Assembly: GCA_963662175.1 (NCBI GenBank)
Contig: OY759227.1
Coordinates: 3,318,501-3,382,500, forward strand
Length of the DNA stretch: 64,000 nt
Direction of reading: 5' to 3'
Origin: Aradus depressus
Lineage: Eukaryota; Arthropoda; Insecta; Hemiptera; Aradidae
The translations under genes and the position numbers were made by a program. The first letter of the stretch is position 1. The number at the start of each line of letters is the position of its first letter. Shown one piece after another: positions 10,985-22,410 of this stretch. The notes below the pieces were generated by a model. It did not search any database. It was not told the origin of the DNA and was given only the letters and a program-made list of their open reading frames with translations.

Positions 10985-12441
10985 TCCACACAAGAAGATG
11001 CCGTAATGCTATGTTTATTGTTAATTGACTTTAATTGAATAATAATAAATTGAATAATTGAATAAATAAAAAAAATGGATTTCATTTGATTTCAGAATTT
11101 TTAAGAAAAATAAAAAATTATATATCATAAATAACTCTGTACATTTCTTGCAATTTACGTTAATAGTACCAATAAAATCAAAATTGTCCCCCGGTATGAT
11201 TCTAAAAAAAATATTAATTATAGCTATTATGTCCCGAAAAATTGGTACTTACCTCCAAAGGTGTAGATTCGTAAGGCCCATGAGTTTCGAAATTTGAATT
11301 TCATTGAGAGAGAGATGGGGAATTTAAAAAGAAATTAAAACATATTTACAAATAAATTGGCTTTACTAAAAAAATTATGAAATTGAAAAATGAAGTGGCC
11401 ATATTTAAAAATTATATACAGAAAATGGATCCTACCTTTGTGACGACACACTTGAAACATATATACAATAAATTTTACTTTTAACATAAAAATTAGAGTC
11501 CACACTCTCTCCAAATCCCTTCAATCCTTTACCGGTCACTTTTATTCACTTTCAATCGTTTACTCACTACTTTTCACACATTTTCAACAAAAAACAGAGA
11601 CTAGTCCCTCATAGGTTCTGCCCTGTTGAGAGGCGAAACATTGACTAACTTATTGCCGTGCAAGGCATTCTGGGTAGCTAAATTCGAGTGTCTTTTGTCT
11701 TCCTTCTTCTGTTTTGTTCCTAAATATTAAAATTTTCCGACGTTATCTTCCCTCTCTTCCTTTTCTTCTGTCTTCTTAATTATTATTTTAATTTTCTGTA
11801 GCTCTGTTTATTAATTTTGTCTCCTACATTTCTCAAAAATAGCATTCAAATTTGGTGATATACATTTTCGGATCAATATACTGCCTTGGATTGGATCCGT
11901 CCTCTATAATTGGATCATTTTTGGAACAGGCTTCCTTTTCAAAATTTTGAGCTGGCTTTTCCATCTGATGTTAGCAGTTTTTCTCTTCTTTTCCTTTTTC
12001 AATCTCTTCTTAATAATTCACTGTCTCTTTCTAAAAATTTTTAAAACCTTCTACCGATCAGTTTTTTGACTATTGATCTTTTTTTTCATTTACGCTTATA
12101 TTTTCTTCAATTCTTCTTCATTTTCTCTCCTTTTAACTGTTTTATTTTCTTCCTGGGTATGGAATTAATCTTTCCTGTAAATTTAGTTTCTTTTTGAAGT
12201 TGGTTGGTTTCGTGATTGATGTTTAAAATGTTCGTTGATAACTGTAAGGTTAAGCCTGAAGCTACCTTTTCTTCCTTTTATTTCTTTTAAAGTTGTTCTT
12301 ACTCTGCTGAATTTCTATTTTATTTTCTTCATCCTTAGGTTTCTTTCTTCTTTATTTTCTTTTCATTCTTTCAAATTGGTTCAAAAATTTATAACGTCGC
12401 ATAGACATTAGTTGTCATGGCAACGGGTTGTTTATATTACA
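10985..12441 (+). mobile_element. LTR of the long-LTR family, plus strand
   Basis: Matches by eye the LTR at 39,290-40,799 in order: GATGCC.TAATG near 10,998, TCATAAATAACTCTGTACA, TTATGTCCCGAAAAATTGGT near 11,228, AATTTCATTGAGAGAGAG, and the end GTCATGGCAACGGGTTGTTTATATTACA at 12,441. The first 80 or so bases of the LTR are missing. It is inverted relative to the copy at 1-1,022, so the two can also be read as a large inverted repeat spanning 12 kb. There is no ORF. Confidence 0.65.
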
Positions 12442-12689
12442 TCCCACATCACCTCTTCCTATTCAATGTTTCTTTTTTAAATTCGTCTTACCTAATGATG
12501 CTGACTTGCCAAAAGAGCTTCGGTTTTCAAAAAAAAGGTTTTGATTCCTGCAGAATTTTCTAAGTTTTCTTTGATTTTCATATTTTTTAACAATTTTTCT
12601 CTTAATTGTATCGCCAATTTCGGGATTTAAATCAATACTTGATTTTTGTATAGAATTTCGAGCAGAATCTGTTTATGGTGGAATGAACT
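12442..12689. other. Non-coding sequence
   Basis: No recognisable gene or repeat beyond T-rich stretches. Confidence 0.3.
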
Positions 12690-12972
12690 AGATATTGCAT
12701 CCTTTAGAGCCCAATTGAATAATAGGCTATGTGGTGTCCGAAAATTTTGAACGGGAGGGGGGTTGTGGGCCTTAGCATAAAGATAATGTTAGCTCATTAA
12801 CTAATGGTCGGATTGTCATGGAATTTCCCATGTAGTATTTTTAAAAGCCAAATTGAAAAATACGCTATATGATATCTCAAAATTCTAACCGGGATGGGGG
12901 TTATGAGGGTAGGCCTAAAGCATAAAGGTAGTTCAGTAACTAATGGTCGGATTGTCATGAAATTTCACATGA
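12690..12972 (+). repeat. Two-unit tandem repeat, about 142-bp period
   Basis: Units 12,690-12,831 and 12,832-12,972 share CATAAAG, ACTAATGGTCGGATTGTCATG and AATTTC.CATG at matching positions. They are diverged from each other. They directly abut the palindromic element. Confidence 0.75.
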
Positions 12973-12977
12973 CCGCC

Positions 12978-13251
12978 GCACAGTGTAAAATTTATGAGTT
13001 TTGATTTTCAAAATTCGAGCCCCCGGTCAATTTTTGATCAATTTGGATGTCATTTTGGCATAAAGTGGTCCAAATTCAATATATTGGCTAGTTTTGCCAC
13101 TGGCATATAATAGCTTGATTGTAAAACCCGCAGTTATTTGATAAAAAGCCAGCTTTCACAAATATTTTGCATCTAGTTTCATCCAAATTGATCAAAAATT
13201 GAGCGGGGGCTCGAATTTTGAAAATCAAAACTCATACATTTCACACTGTGC
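12978..13251. mobile_element. Palindromic MITE-like element
   Basis: Two 72-bp inverted arms (12,978-13,049 and 13,180-13,251) match almost perfectly when one is reverse-complemented. The outer end reads GCACAGTGTGAAAT and the inner part CAATTTTTGATCAATTTGGATG. A 130-bp AT-rich loop separates them. The arms end in GCGCACAGTG-type termini with no ORF between, so it is a non-autonomous inverted-repeat transposon. The superfamily is not determined. Confidence 0.75.
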
Positions 13252-13400
13252 GCCGGGGAGATAGCAACATGGGGCCTCGGCTACTCCCCGTGTACAGCGA
13301 TCTACACCGGAGTGTTCAAGGCTTTTGGGGGGGGGGGGGGGGGGGGGTGCCGACCTCCGGTGGAGGCCACGACGACCGTTCGCCGAATCGGAGGGACTAA
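13252..13400 (+). repeat. GC-rich LINE-like fragment with a 22-nt G run
   Basis: A GC-rich island contains 22 consecutive G (13,327-13,348) followed by GTGCCGACCTCCGGTGGAGG. The composition differs sharply from its surroundings, suggesting a transposon fragment. The G run may hide a sequencing or assembly length error. Confidence 0.35.
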
Positions 13401-14009
13401 CAAGATACATATAATCAAATAAAAAATAAAATAATAATCTGTTGCTGTGGTCGGAGAAATGTATTGTTGGATAATACAAATCTCAAACCAAAAAAAGAAA
13501 CTTTATAATAATAATGTTCTAAAAGAAATATTTCTGTGTTTATAAAACGAATTAAATATTTTTCGTTATACATTACTTTGTAAAATCTGGTATAGTCGCT
13601 ATTTAGAAGTCCTTAAAACGGCTCTATCTAATTTATTCCATAATTTTCGGATTCCGCGGGCAATGTTATATAAAAACCATGTACTGCTAAAAATAAAGTC
13701 TCAAATTGGTGAAATAACTCAACAAAATTGTTGAAAATTGATGAAAAGTTTATAAGAAGGTAACAATTTTTTTGGACCTAATCGGGCACATGACATCATT
13801 AGGTTAGGAAGGGGTCGTAAGGGATGGGTGACTATGAGTTCGTAAGGTATTTCAAAAATTAGAAGTTTTTTAAAGGATTTATTGGAAATGAGTATCTTAT
13901 TTTGAGATGAGGTCAACATACCCTCCAGACGTGTCTCGAGTATGTTTCTTTATAGGACTACAGAACTGTTTTATAGGATAATTTATGGTTTCCAGATTTA
14001 CTTTGTGAA
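13401..14009. other. AT-rich non-coding sequence
   Basis: No recognisable gene, repeat or RNA. Confidence 0.3.
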
Positions 14010-15160
14010 GCTCCATTCTAGGAATAGATAATTAAAATACACAATTTCTTTGTCAAACTTCACTATATATTCTCAAATACTCAACTAGTTTCGCCGTGTT
14101 AAGGCATTATCAAGAGTCACTTACAAACTGACAGAATTGGTTGACAGGGTAGAAGGTACAGTTATGGAGGGGGTTTTTAGGTAATGACGGGGAATCCCTT
14201 GTTTTTGTTACTCTATACATTCCAATAAATAGATATTTACAAGATAATAATAAATATAAAATAAAAAGAAGAAAGAAAAAATATATATATATAAAATCTA
14301 ATAAAGCGAATCTAACAGTAAAGTGTTGGTACTTATATAGGTATGACTCATGAATTGTATAAATGTAAAATATAATAAATATTAAAGTGAATAAAAACAA
14401 ATACATAGAATTTAAAGGCAAATTAAAACATCAAATAAAAATTATAGTATTCTCTGAATGTCAGTTGGCAAAACATTTCCACAATCATCAGACTCTTAGC
14501 TACTTGATATTTAAATTAAGAAGGGGGGAATGGTTCAGTTCTATTTGTTCATTTAGCATTATAATATCGTTATTTTTGTTCAGTTTATTTATTTCTACCG
14601 CTTCCAGTAAATTCAAAAGTGGACCTTTTTGGCAGATATGTATTATATTTTGGTTTGTGTTGTGTGTCTATGGTATGTCCTGTTTCTGTGAGATGTTGGT
14701 GAAATGAGGAAGTGTTGGAGTTTGTATTTCTTGTGTGTTCCCTGTATCTAATCTTAAAGGATCTCCTTTGCTGTCCCGCGTATTCGGCATTACATTCTGG
14801 GCATTCCAATTGATACACTCCACATTTATCCATTAAATCTATTTTTTCTTTTGAATTAAATAATATTCTACCCAGATTGGGGTTGGATTTGAAGGCTGGA
14901 TTTAAGTTATGCTTACTTAATTTCTTTTTTATTATTTGGGATAATATACCAGTGTCAGGGATAGAATAATAACTTTTTCTGTTTGTGGTTTAGGGTAGAT
15001 ATTATGATAAGTTATCTGTTTTAATTTACTAGATATTAGTTTGTCTATTATACTGGTATTAAAGTTATTGCCTGCTGCAATTTGGTTTAATTTGGCTATT
15101 TCTTGTTTTTTGTTTGTGTTCGTTAGAGGCAATGAGAAGCATCTATGTGTGCATCTATGA
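14010..15160 (-). mobile_element. Penelope-like element, inverted 3'-terminal copy
   Basis: Reverse complement of 17,690-18,793: it carries the end of the reverse transcriptase, the GIY-YIG endonuclease (14,833-14,585) and the whole 3' pseudo-LTR, with only scattered differences. It is joined head-to-head to the direct pseudo-LTR at about 15,160-15,172, through short CATCTATG repeats. An inverted partial copy in front of the element is a known arrangement of Penelope insertions. Confidence 0.88.
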
Positions 15161-15172
15161 AATGCATCTATG

Positions 15173-15910
15173 AATATTATTTAATTCAAAAGAAAAAATA
15201 GATTTAATGGATAAATGTGGAGTGTATCAATTGGAATGCCCAGAATGTAATGCCAAATACGCGGGACAGACAGGGAGATCCTTTAAGATTAGATACAGGG
15301 AACACACAAGAAATACAAACTCCAACACTTCCTCATTTCACCAACATCTCACAGAAACAGGACATACCATAGACACACAACACAAACCAAATATAATACA
15401 TATCTGCCAAAAAGGTCCACTTTTGAATTTACTGGAAGCGGTAGAAATAAATAAACTGAACAAAAATAACGATATTATAATGCTAAATGAACAAATAGAA
15501 CTGAACCATTCCCCCCTTCTTAATTTAAATATCAAGTAGCTAAGAGTCTGATGATTGTGGAAATGTTTTGCCAACTGACATTCAGAGAATACTATAATTT
15601 TTATTTGGTATTTTATTAAGTACCAACACTTTACTGTTAGATTCGCTTTATTAGATTTTATATATATATATTTTTCCTTTCTTCTTTTTATTTTATATTT
15701 ATTATTATCTTGTAAATATCTATTTATTGGAATGTATAGAGTAACAAAAACAAGGGATTCCCCGTCATTACCTAAAAACCCCCTCCATAACTGTACCTTC
15801 TACCAAGTGACTCTTGATAATGCCTTAACACGGCGAAACTAGTTGAGTATTTGAGAATATATAGTGAAGTTTGACAAAGAAATTGTGTATTTTAATTATC
15901 TATTCCTAGA
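15173..15910 (+). repeat. Penelope-like element, upstream direct pseudo-LTR
   Basis: Repeats 17,945-18,788, including the endonuclease start (MDKCGVYQLECP). It has two internal deletions relative to the downstream copy: about 100 bp near 15,608 and 25 bp near 15,805. The endonuclease frame is shifted here after TQHKP. In Penelope elements this unit supplies the promoter for the downstream ORF. Confidence 0.85.
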
Positions 15911-17881
15911 ATGGAGCTAAATAATTTGAAATCAGCCAGTCAAGCGAACCAGATGACGCACTTCTACAGAATCTTCCTGAAACAAAGAAAAGCCTCCCAG
16001 AACATTTGGTTTATTCGAGAATGTGTAAAGAATAAGGTATTTCCTAATTTCATCAATAATAAATCATCCATAAACAATGTTACCACTCAGAAAGTTATTA
16101 AACTCTCAAAGATAATCTGGCTAAAAGAAGAAATTAAAAAGTGGTATGCTATTAGAGACAGTCTGAGACATTACCTGAAAGTTCTACATAGTGAACTATC
16201 ATTTAAACTACACCGTACCGAATTTGAAATTTTAGAAGACACCATACGAGAAAAAGTGAGTAACATTATATATAACAAATTTCAACAACAACAAAAGAAA
16301 TTATTTAATCTTCAAAAGAAGACCATAAATGTTGACAATAAAGAAGAAATTAAACCGTTCAAATTTCACCCCAGAATAAGAAATTTATCGGATATCGTTT
16401 TTACAATAGAAGAACAACAATTATTGGAAAAAGGACCTAAATACACACCACACGTCCAAAACGTTAAAAAAGAAAAAGAACAACTCGGTTGTTACGTGGA
16501 ATTAGCCATAGAAAAATCAAACATAAGTGATAAAGGACTATTAAAATATCAGATAAAGAAGAACATAGAAACAAAACCGACAGAAAAGAAGAACTCAACA
16601 GAGAAGAAACTTCTGAAAAACATCCAACTAAAAATGATACAACAGGAAATCATAGCCACAAAAGCAGATAAAGGGAACACTATAGTATTTTTAAAGAAAC
16701 AAGACTACATAGAAAAAATGAACGGAATCATTCAAAATCAACAGGTATGTCTCCTAGACAAAGACCCCACCCAAGAATTTAAGAAGACAGTAAAAACAAT
16801 AGTAAATGATCTCCAAATTTTGGCAGAAAACAAGAAAATAAAAAGAGCACTCACACCGATGTACAGCGAAGCACCAAGACTATACGGCCTAATAAAGGAA
16901 CACAAACCAGATCTTCCAGTACGACCAGTTGTCTCCTACAGTAACGCACCTACCTGTAAGTTGGCCAAATTTTTCAACAATCAATTCAGACTTTTAACCA
17001 ATTTTAACCCTGATCAGACCGTACGAAATTCCATAGACCTCACTAAAAAACTTAATAATATTAATCTTAAGGGTAAAAAATTGAGATTAGTCTCTTTTGA
17101 TGTCAGTAATATGTTTCCCAACATACCTACTGCAGAAACCGTCAACTTAGTAGAGCATATTTTATGTAGGAAAAATATCAACCCCAGTGTCCACATAGAA
17201 ATCATGTCAATACTAAATACATGCCTCAACCAAAATTATTTCCAATTTAACAAAAAAACGTACCTTCAAAAATCTGAACTTCCAATGGGCTCCCCCCTCA
17301 GCCCACTCTTAGCAGATATATTTATGGACGACTTAGAAAATAAAATTCTAAAAACAAAATTAGCAAAAAAACATATTTTATTTTGGTTTAGATATGTCGA
17401 TGACGTCTTAACTGGTTTCACAGGCACAGACAGACAGTTGGACCAATTTAATAACTTTATTAATAACCTCCACAAAAATATAAAATTTACTGTAGAAATA
17501 GAGAACGAACAGAACAACATAAACTTTCTAGACCTAACAATAACAAGACAAGACAATTCCTTCCTATTTAACATATACAGAAAAGACACTCACACGGACG
17601 CCATAATCCCCAATGACTCTTACGCCCCGGAATCTCACAAATATGCATACTTCAAGTCCATGATACATAGATGCTTCTCATTGCCTCTAACGAACACAAA
17701 CAAAAAACAAGAAATAGCCAAATTAAAGCAAATTGCAGCAGGCAATAACTTTAATACCAGTATAATAGACAAACTAATATCTAGTAAATTAAAACAGATA
17801 ACTTATCATAATATCTACCCTAAACCACAAACAGAAAAAGTTATTATTCTATCCCTGACACTGGTATATTATCCCAAATAA
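15911..17881 (+). CDS. Penelope-like reverse transcriptase
   Basis: A 656-codon frame from an ATG that lies at the junction with the upstream pseudo-LTR. A charged N-terminal region (about 1-230) precedes the reverse transcriptase: ATKADKGNTIVFLKK (about 250), APRLYGLIKEHKPDLPVRPV (about 320), FDVSNMFPNIP (about 400), LPMGSPLSPLLADIFMDDLE (about 458) and the active site FWFRYVDDVL (about 495), then INFLDLTI. These are Penelope-clade motifs, related to telomerase RT. The RT stays open to a stop at 17,881, but the conserved C-terminal region continues in the -1 frame from about 17,836 into the endonuclease. In this family RT and endonuclease normally form one protein. Confidence 0.92.
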   Translation: MELNNLKSASQANQMTHFYRIFLKQRKASQNIWFIRECVKNKVFPNFINNKSSINNVTTQKVIKLSKIIWLKEEIKKWYAIRDSLRHYLKVLHSELSFKLHRTEFEILEDTIREKVSNIIYNKFQQQQKKLFNLQKKTINVDNKEEIKPFKFHPRIRNLSDIVFTIEEQQLLEKGPKYTPHVQNVKKEKEQLGCYVELAIEKSNISDKGLLKYQIKKNIETKPTEKKNSTEKKLLKNIQLKMIQQEIIATKADKGNTIVFLKKQDYIEKMNGIIQNQQVCLLDKDPTQEFKKTVKTIVNDLQILAENKKIKRALTPMYSEAPRLYGLIKEHKPDLPVRPVVSYSNAPTCKLAKFFNNQFRLLTNFNPDQTVRNSIDLTKKLNNINLKGKKLRLVSFDVSNMFPNIPTAETVNLVEHILCRKNINPSVHIEIMSILNTCLNQNYFQFNKKTYLQKSELPMGSPLSPLLADIFMDDLENKILKTKLAKKHILFWFRYVDDVLTGFTGTDRQLDQFNNFINNLHKNIKFTVEIENEQNNINFLDLTITRQDNSFLFNIYRKDTHTDAIIPNDSYAPESHKYAYFKSMIHRCFSLPLTNTNKKQEIAKLKQIAAGNNFNTSIIDKLISSKLKQITYHNIYPKPQTEKVIILSLTLVYYPK

Positions 17882-18228
17882 TAAAAAAGAAATTAAGTAA
17901 GCATAACTTAAATCCAGCCTTCAAATCCAACCCCAATCTGGGTAGAATATTATTTAATTCAAAAGAAAAAATAGATTTAATGGATAAATGTGGAGTGTAT
18001 CAATTGGAATGCCCAGAATGTAATGCCGAATACGCGGGACAGCAAGGGAGATCCTTTAAGATTAGATACAGGGAACACACAAGAAATACAAACTCCAACA
18101 CTTCCTCATTTCACCAACATCTCACAGAAACAGGACATACCATAGACACACAACACAAACCAAAATATAATACATATCTGCCAAAAAGGTCCACTTTTGA
18201 ATTTACTGGAAGCGGTAGAAATAAATAA
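17837..18228 (+). CDS. Penelope GIY-YIG endonuclease domain, -1 frame
   Basis: Open in the -1 frame relative to the RT, from the A-run GAAAAAG (about 17,834-17,840) to the stop at 18,228. It reads through a basic linker (KKKLSKHNL), then NPNLGRILFNSK and the endonuclease core: GVYQLECPECNAEYAGQQGRSFKIRYREH, that is GVY...YAG in place of GIY...YIG, the conserved Arg of the RYREH motif, and a CxxC pair before it. HLTETGHTID follows, as in Penelope endonucleases. An internal ATG (MDKCG, 17,980) could start a separate protein, but family structure argues for fusion to the RT. Confidence 0.85.
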
Positions 18229-18793
18229 ACTGAACAAAAATAACGATATTATAATGCTAAATGAACAAATAGAACTGAACCATTCCCCCCTTCTTAATTT
18301 AAATATCAAGTAGCTAAGAGTCTGATGATTGTGGAAATGTTTTGCCAACTGACATTCAGAGAATACTATAATTTTTATTTGATGTTTTAATTTGCCTTTA
18401 AATTCTATGTATTTGTTTTTATTCACTTTAATATTTATTATATTTTACATTTATACAATTCATGAGTCATACCTATATAAGTACCAACACTTTACTGTTA
18501 GATTCGCTTTATTAGATTTTATATATATATATTTTTTCTTTCTTCTTTTTATTTTATATTTATTATTATCTTGTAAATATCTATTTATTGGAATGTATAG
18601 AGTAACAAAAACAAGGGATTCCCCGTCATTACCTAAAAACCCCCTCCATAACTGTACCTTCTACCCTGTCAACCAATTCTGTCAGTTTGTAAGTGACTCT
18701 TGATAATGCCTTAACACGGCGAAACTAGTTGAGTATTTGAGAATATATAGTGAAGTTTGACAAAGAAATTTTGTATTTTAATTATCTATTCCT
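17945..18793 (+). repeat. Penelope-like element, downstream pseudo-LTR
   Basis: Contains the endonuclease 3' half and the 3' UTR, ending TTTTAATTATCTATTCCT. Copies lie at 15,173-15,910 (direct) and 14,010-14,880 (inverted). Confidence 0.85.
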
Positions 18794-18837
18794 GTTTTAT
18801 AGGAAGTGTTGTTTTTCCGTTCATTTCTGTCAAACCA

Positions 18838-20240
18838 TTATAAACTTCTATTAAGGCTTATAAAGCTTATGTACGACCCGTGATGGAGTATGGCTCGGAA
18901 GTGACTGTCACAACATCTGATTCTTCTTTGAAGAAACTTGACAAAGTGCGGAACCAGACACTACGACTAATGACAGGAGGCCCATGTTCGACACCGATAG
19001 CAGCCCTGGAAATGCAGACACAACTGGTGCCACTAGCTATTCGTCGAGAAATGATGGCCATTAACATGTATGAGCGACTGAAACGGATCGACGTAAGTTA
19101 TTGGAGGACCTATAGACCGGCATCAGGCAGACTGAAGACCCAAAATAACTTCACCAGCGAGGTCGAGAAGATTATAGGTGAAAGGGAGCTAAGTCTTAAC
19201 CAACGGTAGGTTTTTCCTAGGATAGCCGAGAGAAGAACATCTAAGGGGGCACTCTGTCACCTGGATTTGACACGACCTGTGAAGAAAGAAACCACGCCAG
19301 TCTGGGAGCTGAAGACTACGGCACTGGAGACCATCTCGGAACGTTACCCAGAGGCAGAGTGGCTTCATGTCTACATCGACGGCTCTGCAAAGGAAGCAAA
19401 GGGAAATGCTGAGGCTGGCGTGTATTCCAAGGACTTCCAGATAGCTGCTCCCGTCGGGAAGCATGCCTCCAAATTCGATGGTGAAGTGAAGGCCATGTTA
19501 CTGGCGCTTGAGACCCTACAAACCAGGTCAGATAATCAAATCGTCATCTTGGTGGACTCACACGCAGCTATGCTAGCCCTGACCAACGCGGGAGGCAACG
19601 AATCTCCGGATGTCCTGAAGTGCCGACAAGCGATAGACCGGCTGATGACCCGAGGCTCAACGATTGTGCTGCAGTGGATCCCAGGACATTGCGGTGTTCA
19701 TGGGAATGAGGAGGCGGCCCGGCTGGCCAAGGTAGGCTCCCTCACGGAGCAGGTCGAACACCCCCTGACTTTGGAAGCCGCGAAACGTATAGTGAAGGGT
19801 ACCCTCCAGAATGTGGTGAAGCTGGAACACTCCTTGAAAGCCGAGGGTAAACAGTGGCGGGTGTTGGGCGAGACAGGAGGCCGGGTGCCACCAGACCTAC
19901 CCCGAGGACACTCAGTGGCCTGCTTCCGACTCCTGACCGGGCACGATTTCCTTCAGGGACACCTATATAGGATCGGAGTAGCGGACAACCCCTACTGCGT
20001 CCTCTGCGAGAAAGAGCAGCACATGACAGGGCAGCATCTCGACGTGTGCACCGCTCTCCAGGACGTCAGAACTGCTATTAACGGAAACTGCACCACAACA
20101 AAGAAATCTGCAGTGTACTGGGCTGCTAGGAGACGCATGGCGAAAATCGCGAGCGTACCGGCGTAGGAAAAAAACCAAAAAAAAAAAACTATTATAGTTT
20201 GGCAAGATGGAGCTCTAAAAAAACAAAAATAATAAAATAA
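18838..20240 (+). pseudogene. 5'-truncated LINE: RT C-terminus plus RNase H
   Basis: It starts within the reverse transcriptase C-terminal region (AYVRPVMEYGSE..., LRLMTGG, LEMQTQLVPLAIRRE). After a stop at about 19,207 and a frame change, it continues as a 300-codon RNase H region (19,267-20,166). RNase H motifs are YIDGSAKEA (first Asp), FDGEVKAMLLALE (Glu), LVDSHAA (second Asp) and WIPGHCGVHGNE. The final catalytic Asp expected in GNExAD is Ala (GNEEAARLAK). A terminal CVLC...H...C motif (YCVLCEKEQHMTGQHLDVC) follows. A-rich stretches after the stop look like a degraded poly(A) tail. An RNase H at the C-terminus points to an I/Nimb-type LINE; the exact clade is uncertain. It abuts the Penelope element. 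Confidence 0.8.
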
Positions 20241-21556
20241 ATTATACAAGAATTTACACATAGAGAGAACAAAAAAAGTGACACGGGAATTCCCAGCTCG
20301 AATCGCTGAAACAACAAACTATTTACTCAAATTAACCCAAGTAATTTTGTTAACACATGGGCTCACCGAGTGTTAACTAGATAACAAAAGTTCGGAGTGA
20401 TTAAAATTATGTTGTGTTTGATGAATATAGAAAAAAAACATATACTTCTTTCATACTTCATGAGATAACAAAATTCAAAGAGTAAAAAAGTTCAAAAATA
20501 TCCTATTTTTTCAAATGTTTGCCCCATTTATGCGAAACGGTGCAATTATTATACTGAAAAATTACGTATTAAAAAAACATTATTTTTAAATTTCTGAGAA
20601 ACGATTGTTTGTCAAACTAAGAGCGTCTTAATTTAACATAAGTGTTTCTCCTTAAACGGCATTTATTTATATTTTTTCATCTTTACTGGAGCTAGGGTTT
20701 TTTTTTTTCTCCCGCCTCCTAGCCTCTCGAAACAGGCCTCATAACCATTTCGTCTACAAAGGGGCATTACGCTTAAACCATTTAAAATTGTAAGGGGTAG
20801 TTTAAAGATTCTAGATATGTGTCGAATAAGAACAATTTTCCTCAAAAAATAATGTAAACCTTCCAATCAAAATGCCGCAATATCCCGCACATTCAAGAGT
20901 TTTAGTTTAATTAAATAATTTTACATGGAAATAGACACTATAGACCAGTAACATGACAAAATCGCTTAAAGCGGGCAATCTGGAGACTTGGAACTTCTCA
21001 ATTGCAAATGAATTACAAATATTTAAAAAATAATACAATTAAGTAACGGTTTCAGAAGCATTAACAACATATTAATCTCTACCTATAAGCGTGTTGTCAC
21101 TTAAACATCATTACCACCAACCCTCGTTGTGTATGTTGAGATAACAATTTTTTCAAAGAAACCGATTAATTGGTTATTCGCCTAATACATCTTTTACAAA
21201 TTTCATCGCGGACTATGGTTGTTGGCTATAACGTCGAGAACAAGCTGGAATAACTTCTAAGATCACTGTGCGACGGGGTAATATTTATAGAACAACTGTT
21301 TCATTTGTTGAATTTTAATAATTGAAAAACATTCAGAACTAAATCTTAAACAAATATAAAAATGAAACTTACCTCAAGTGATAATTTAAAAATGTTAGAT
21401 GCAAAATGTCATTTTGTCTTCCAAAAAAAATGAAGGAACAGTTGTAGCGCCACTAACGGCTTCTCGTATCAAAATGACCACTCCTCGACTCGTTTCCAAA
21501 AAAAGGTTAGGGTGCACGAGTCCGTTCCACTCTTCATACTTGCTCCATTCTCTGAA

Positions 21557-21593
<37 letters not shown>

Positions 21594-22190
21594 GTAACAG
21601 CACTCTGGATAGAAACGAACGAAACAGTTACTGAGGATACAATTCCCAACAAGACAGACTAAACTACTAATGTCTCTTGAATTGACAGAACCTACACCAC
21701 ACAACCTGCCTCTTCTTAGATTGGATACAATAAAAAAAAATCATCGGTGAATCACCGGCAATGTATTTCCCCAGAACGAATTAATAAATTAACTTTTCGC
21801 TCCCCCTCCAAAACCAGTCGACAGTTTGCTCTAATATTCAAAAGTTGACTTACATAGGGTCTCCTATATCCTCATACTAAATTTGATGTCGAAACTAAAA
21901 TTAATTGAATTTTTTTAGTATATCTACAATCAGTTATAATATAACTAACTATAAGTAAATTTGATAACAGTGAGTGTAAAAAAAAAATAAAATAAAAAAA
22001 TAATAATAATAAATAAATAAAAAATTACAGAAAAAAAATAAAAAAAATAATAATAATAAAATAAGTAAAATAAATAAATAAATAAAAATAATAATAATAA
22101 TTACAATGGCAATATACACAAATTAAGATAAAATATATACAAAATAAATAATATATACAAAATATGTACAAAATAATTATATTAATAAAA
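20241..22190. other. AT-rich non-coding sequence
   Basis: I see no gene. It contains a trinucleotide microsatellite (21,556-21,592) and a 200-bp stretch of A-rich simple sequence at 21,980-22,190. Confidence 0.4.
21556..21592 (+). repeat. (ATA)n microsatellite
   Basis: About twelve uninterrupted ATA units. Confidence 0.95.
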
Positions 22191-22410
22191 TAGCTTTCGA
22201 CTCAAGACCCCTAGAAACACCCCGATTATCTGCCATCCCAATTCCTCCAACTTAATGGAGGCAGGGGAGGCCACAGGGGGCTGAGTGATCCCCTCGCCAT
22301 CTTGTTCCACCCTGGAGGTAGACCAAGAAGGAAAGAAGAGCTGAAAGTACGAGTTCATGAGGGGAGAAGCTGGTCACTACCAGCACTCCCAGTTATATGT
22401 ATATGCTATC

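Noticed and set aside
1..12441. One giant inverted-repeat DNA transposon with 1-kb terminal repeats
   Set aside because: The inverted similarity is real, but the repeat units match LTR boundaries with TG...CA ends elsewhere, so oppositely oriented LTR insertions explain it better.
13218..13400. 60-codon plus-strand ORF with a polyglycine run
   Set aside because: It is created by the G homopolymer within a repeat; no conserved content.
21980..22190. CRISPR-like or spaced repeat array
   Set aside because: It is A-rich simple sequence without constant-length spacers, and the genome is eukaryotic.
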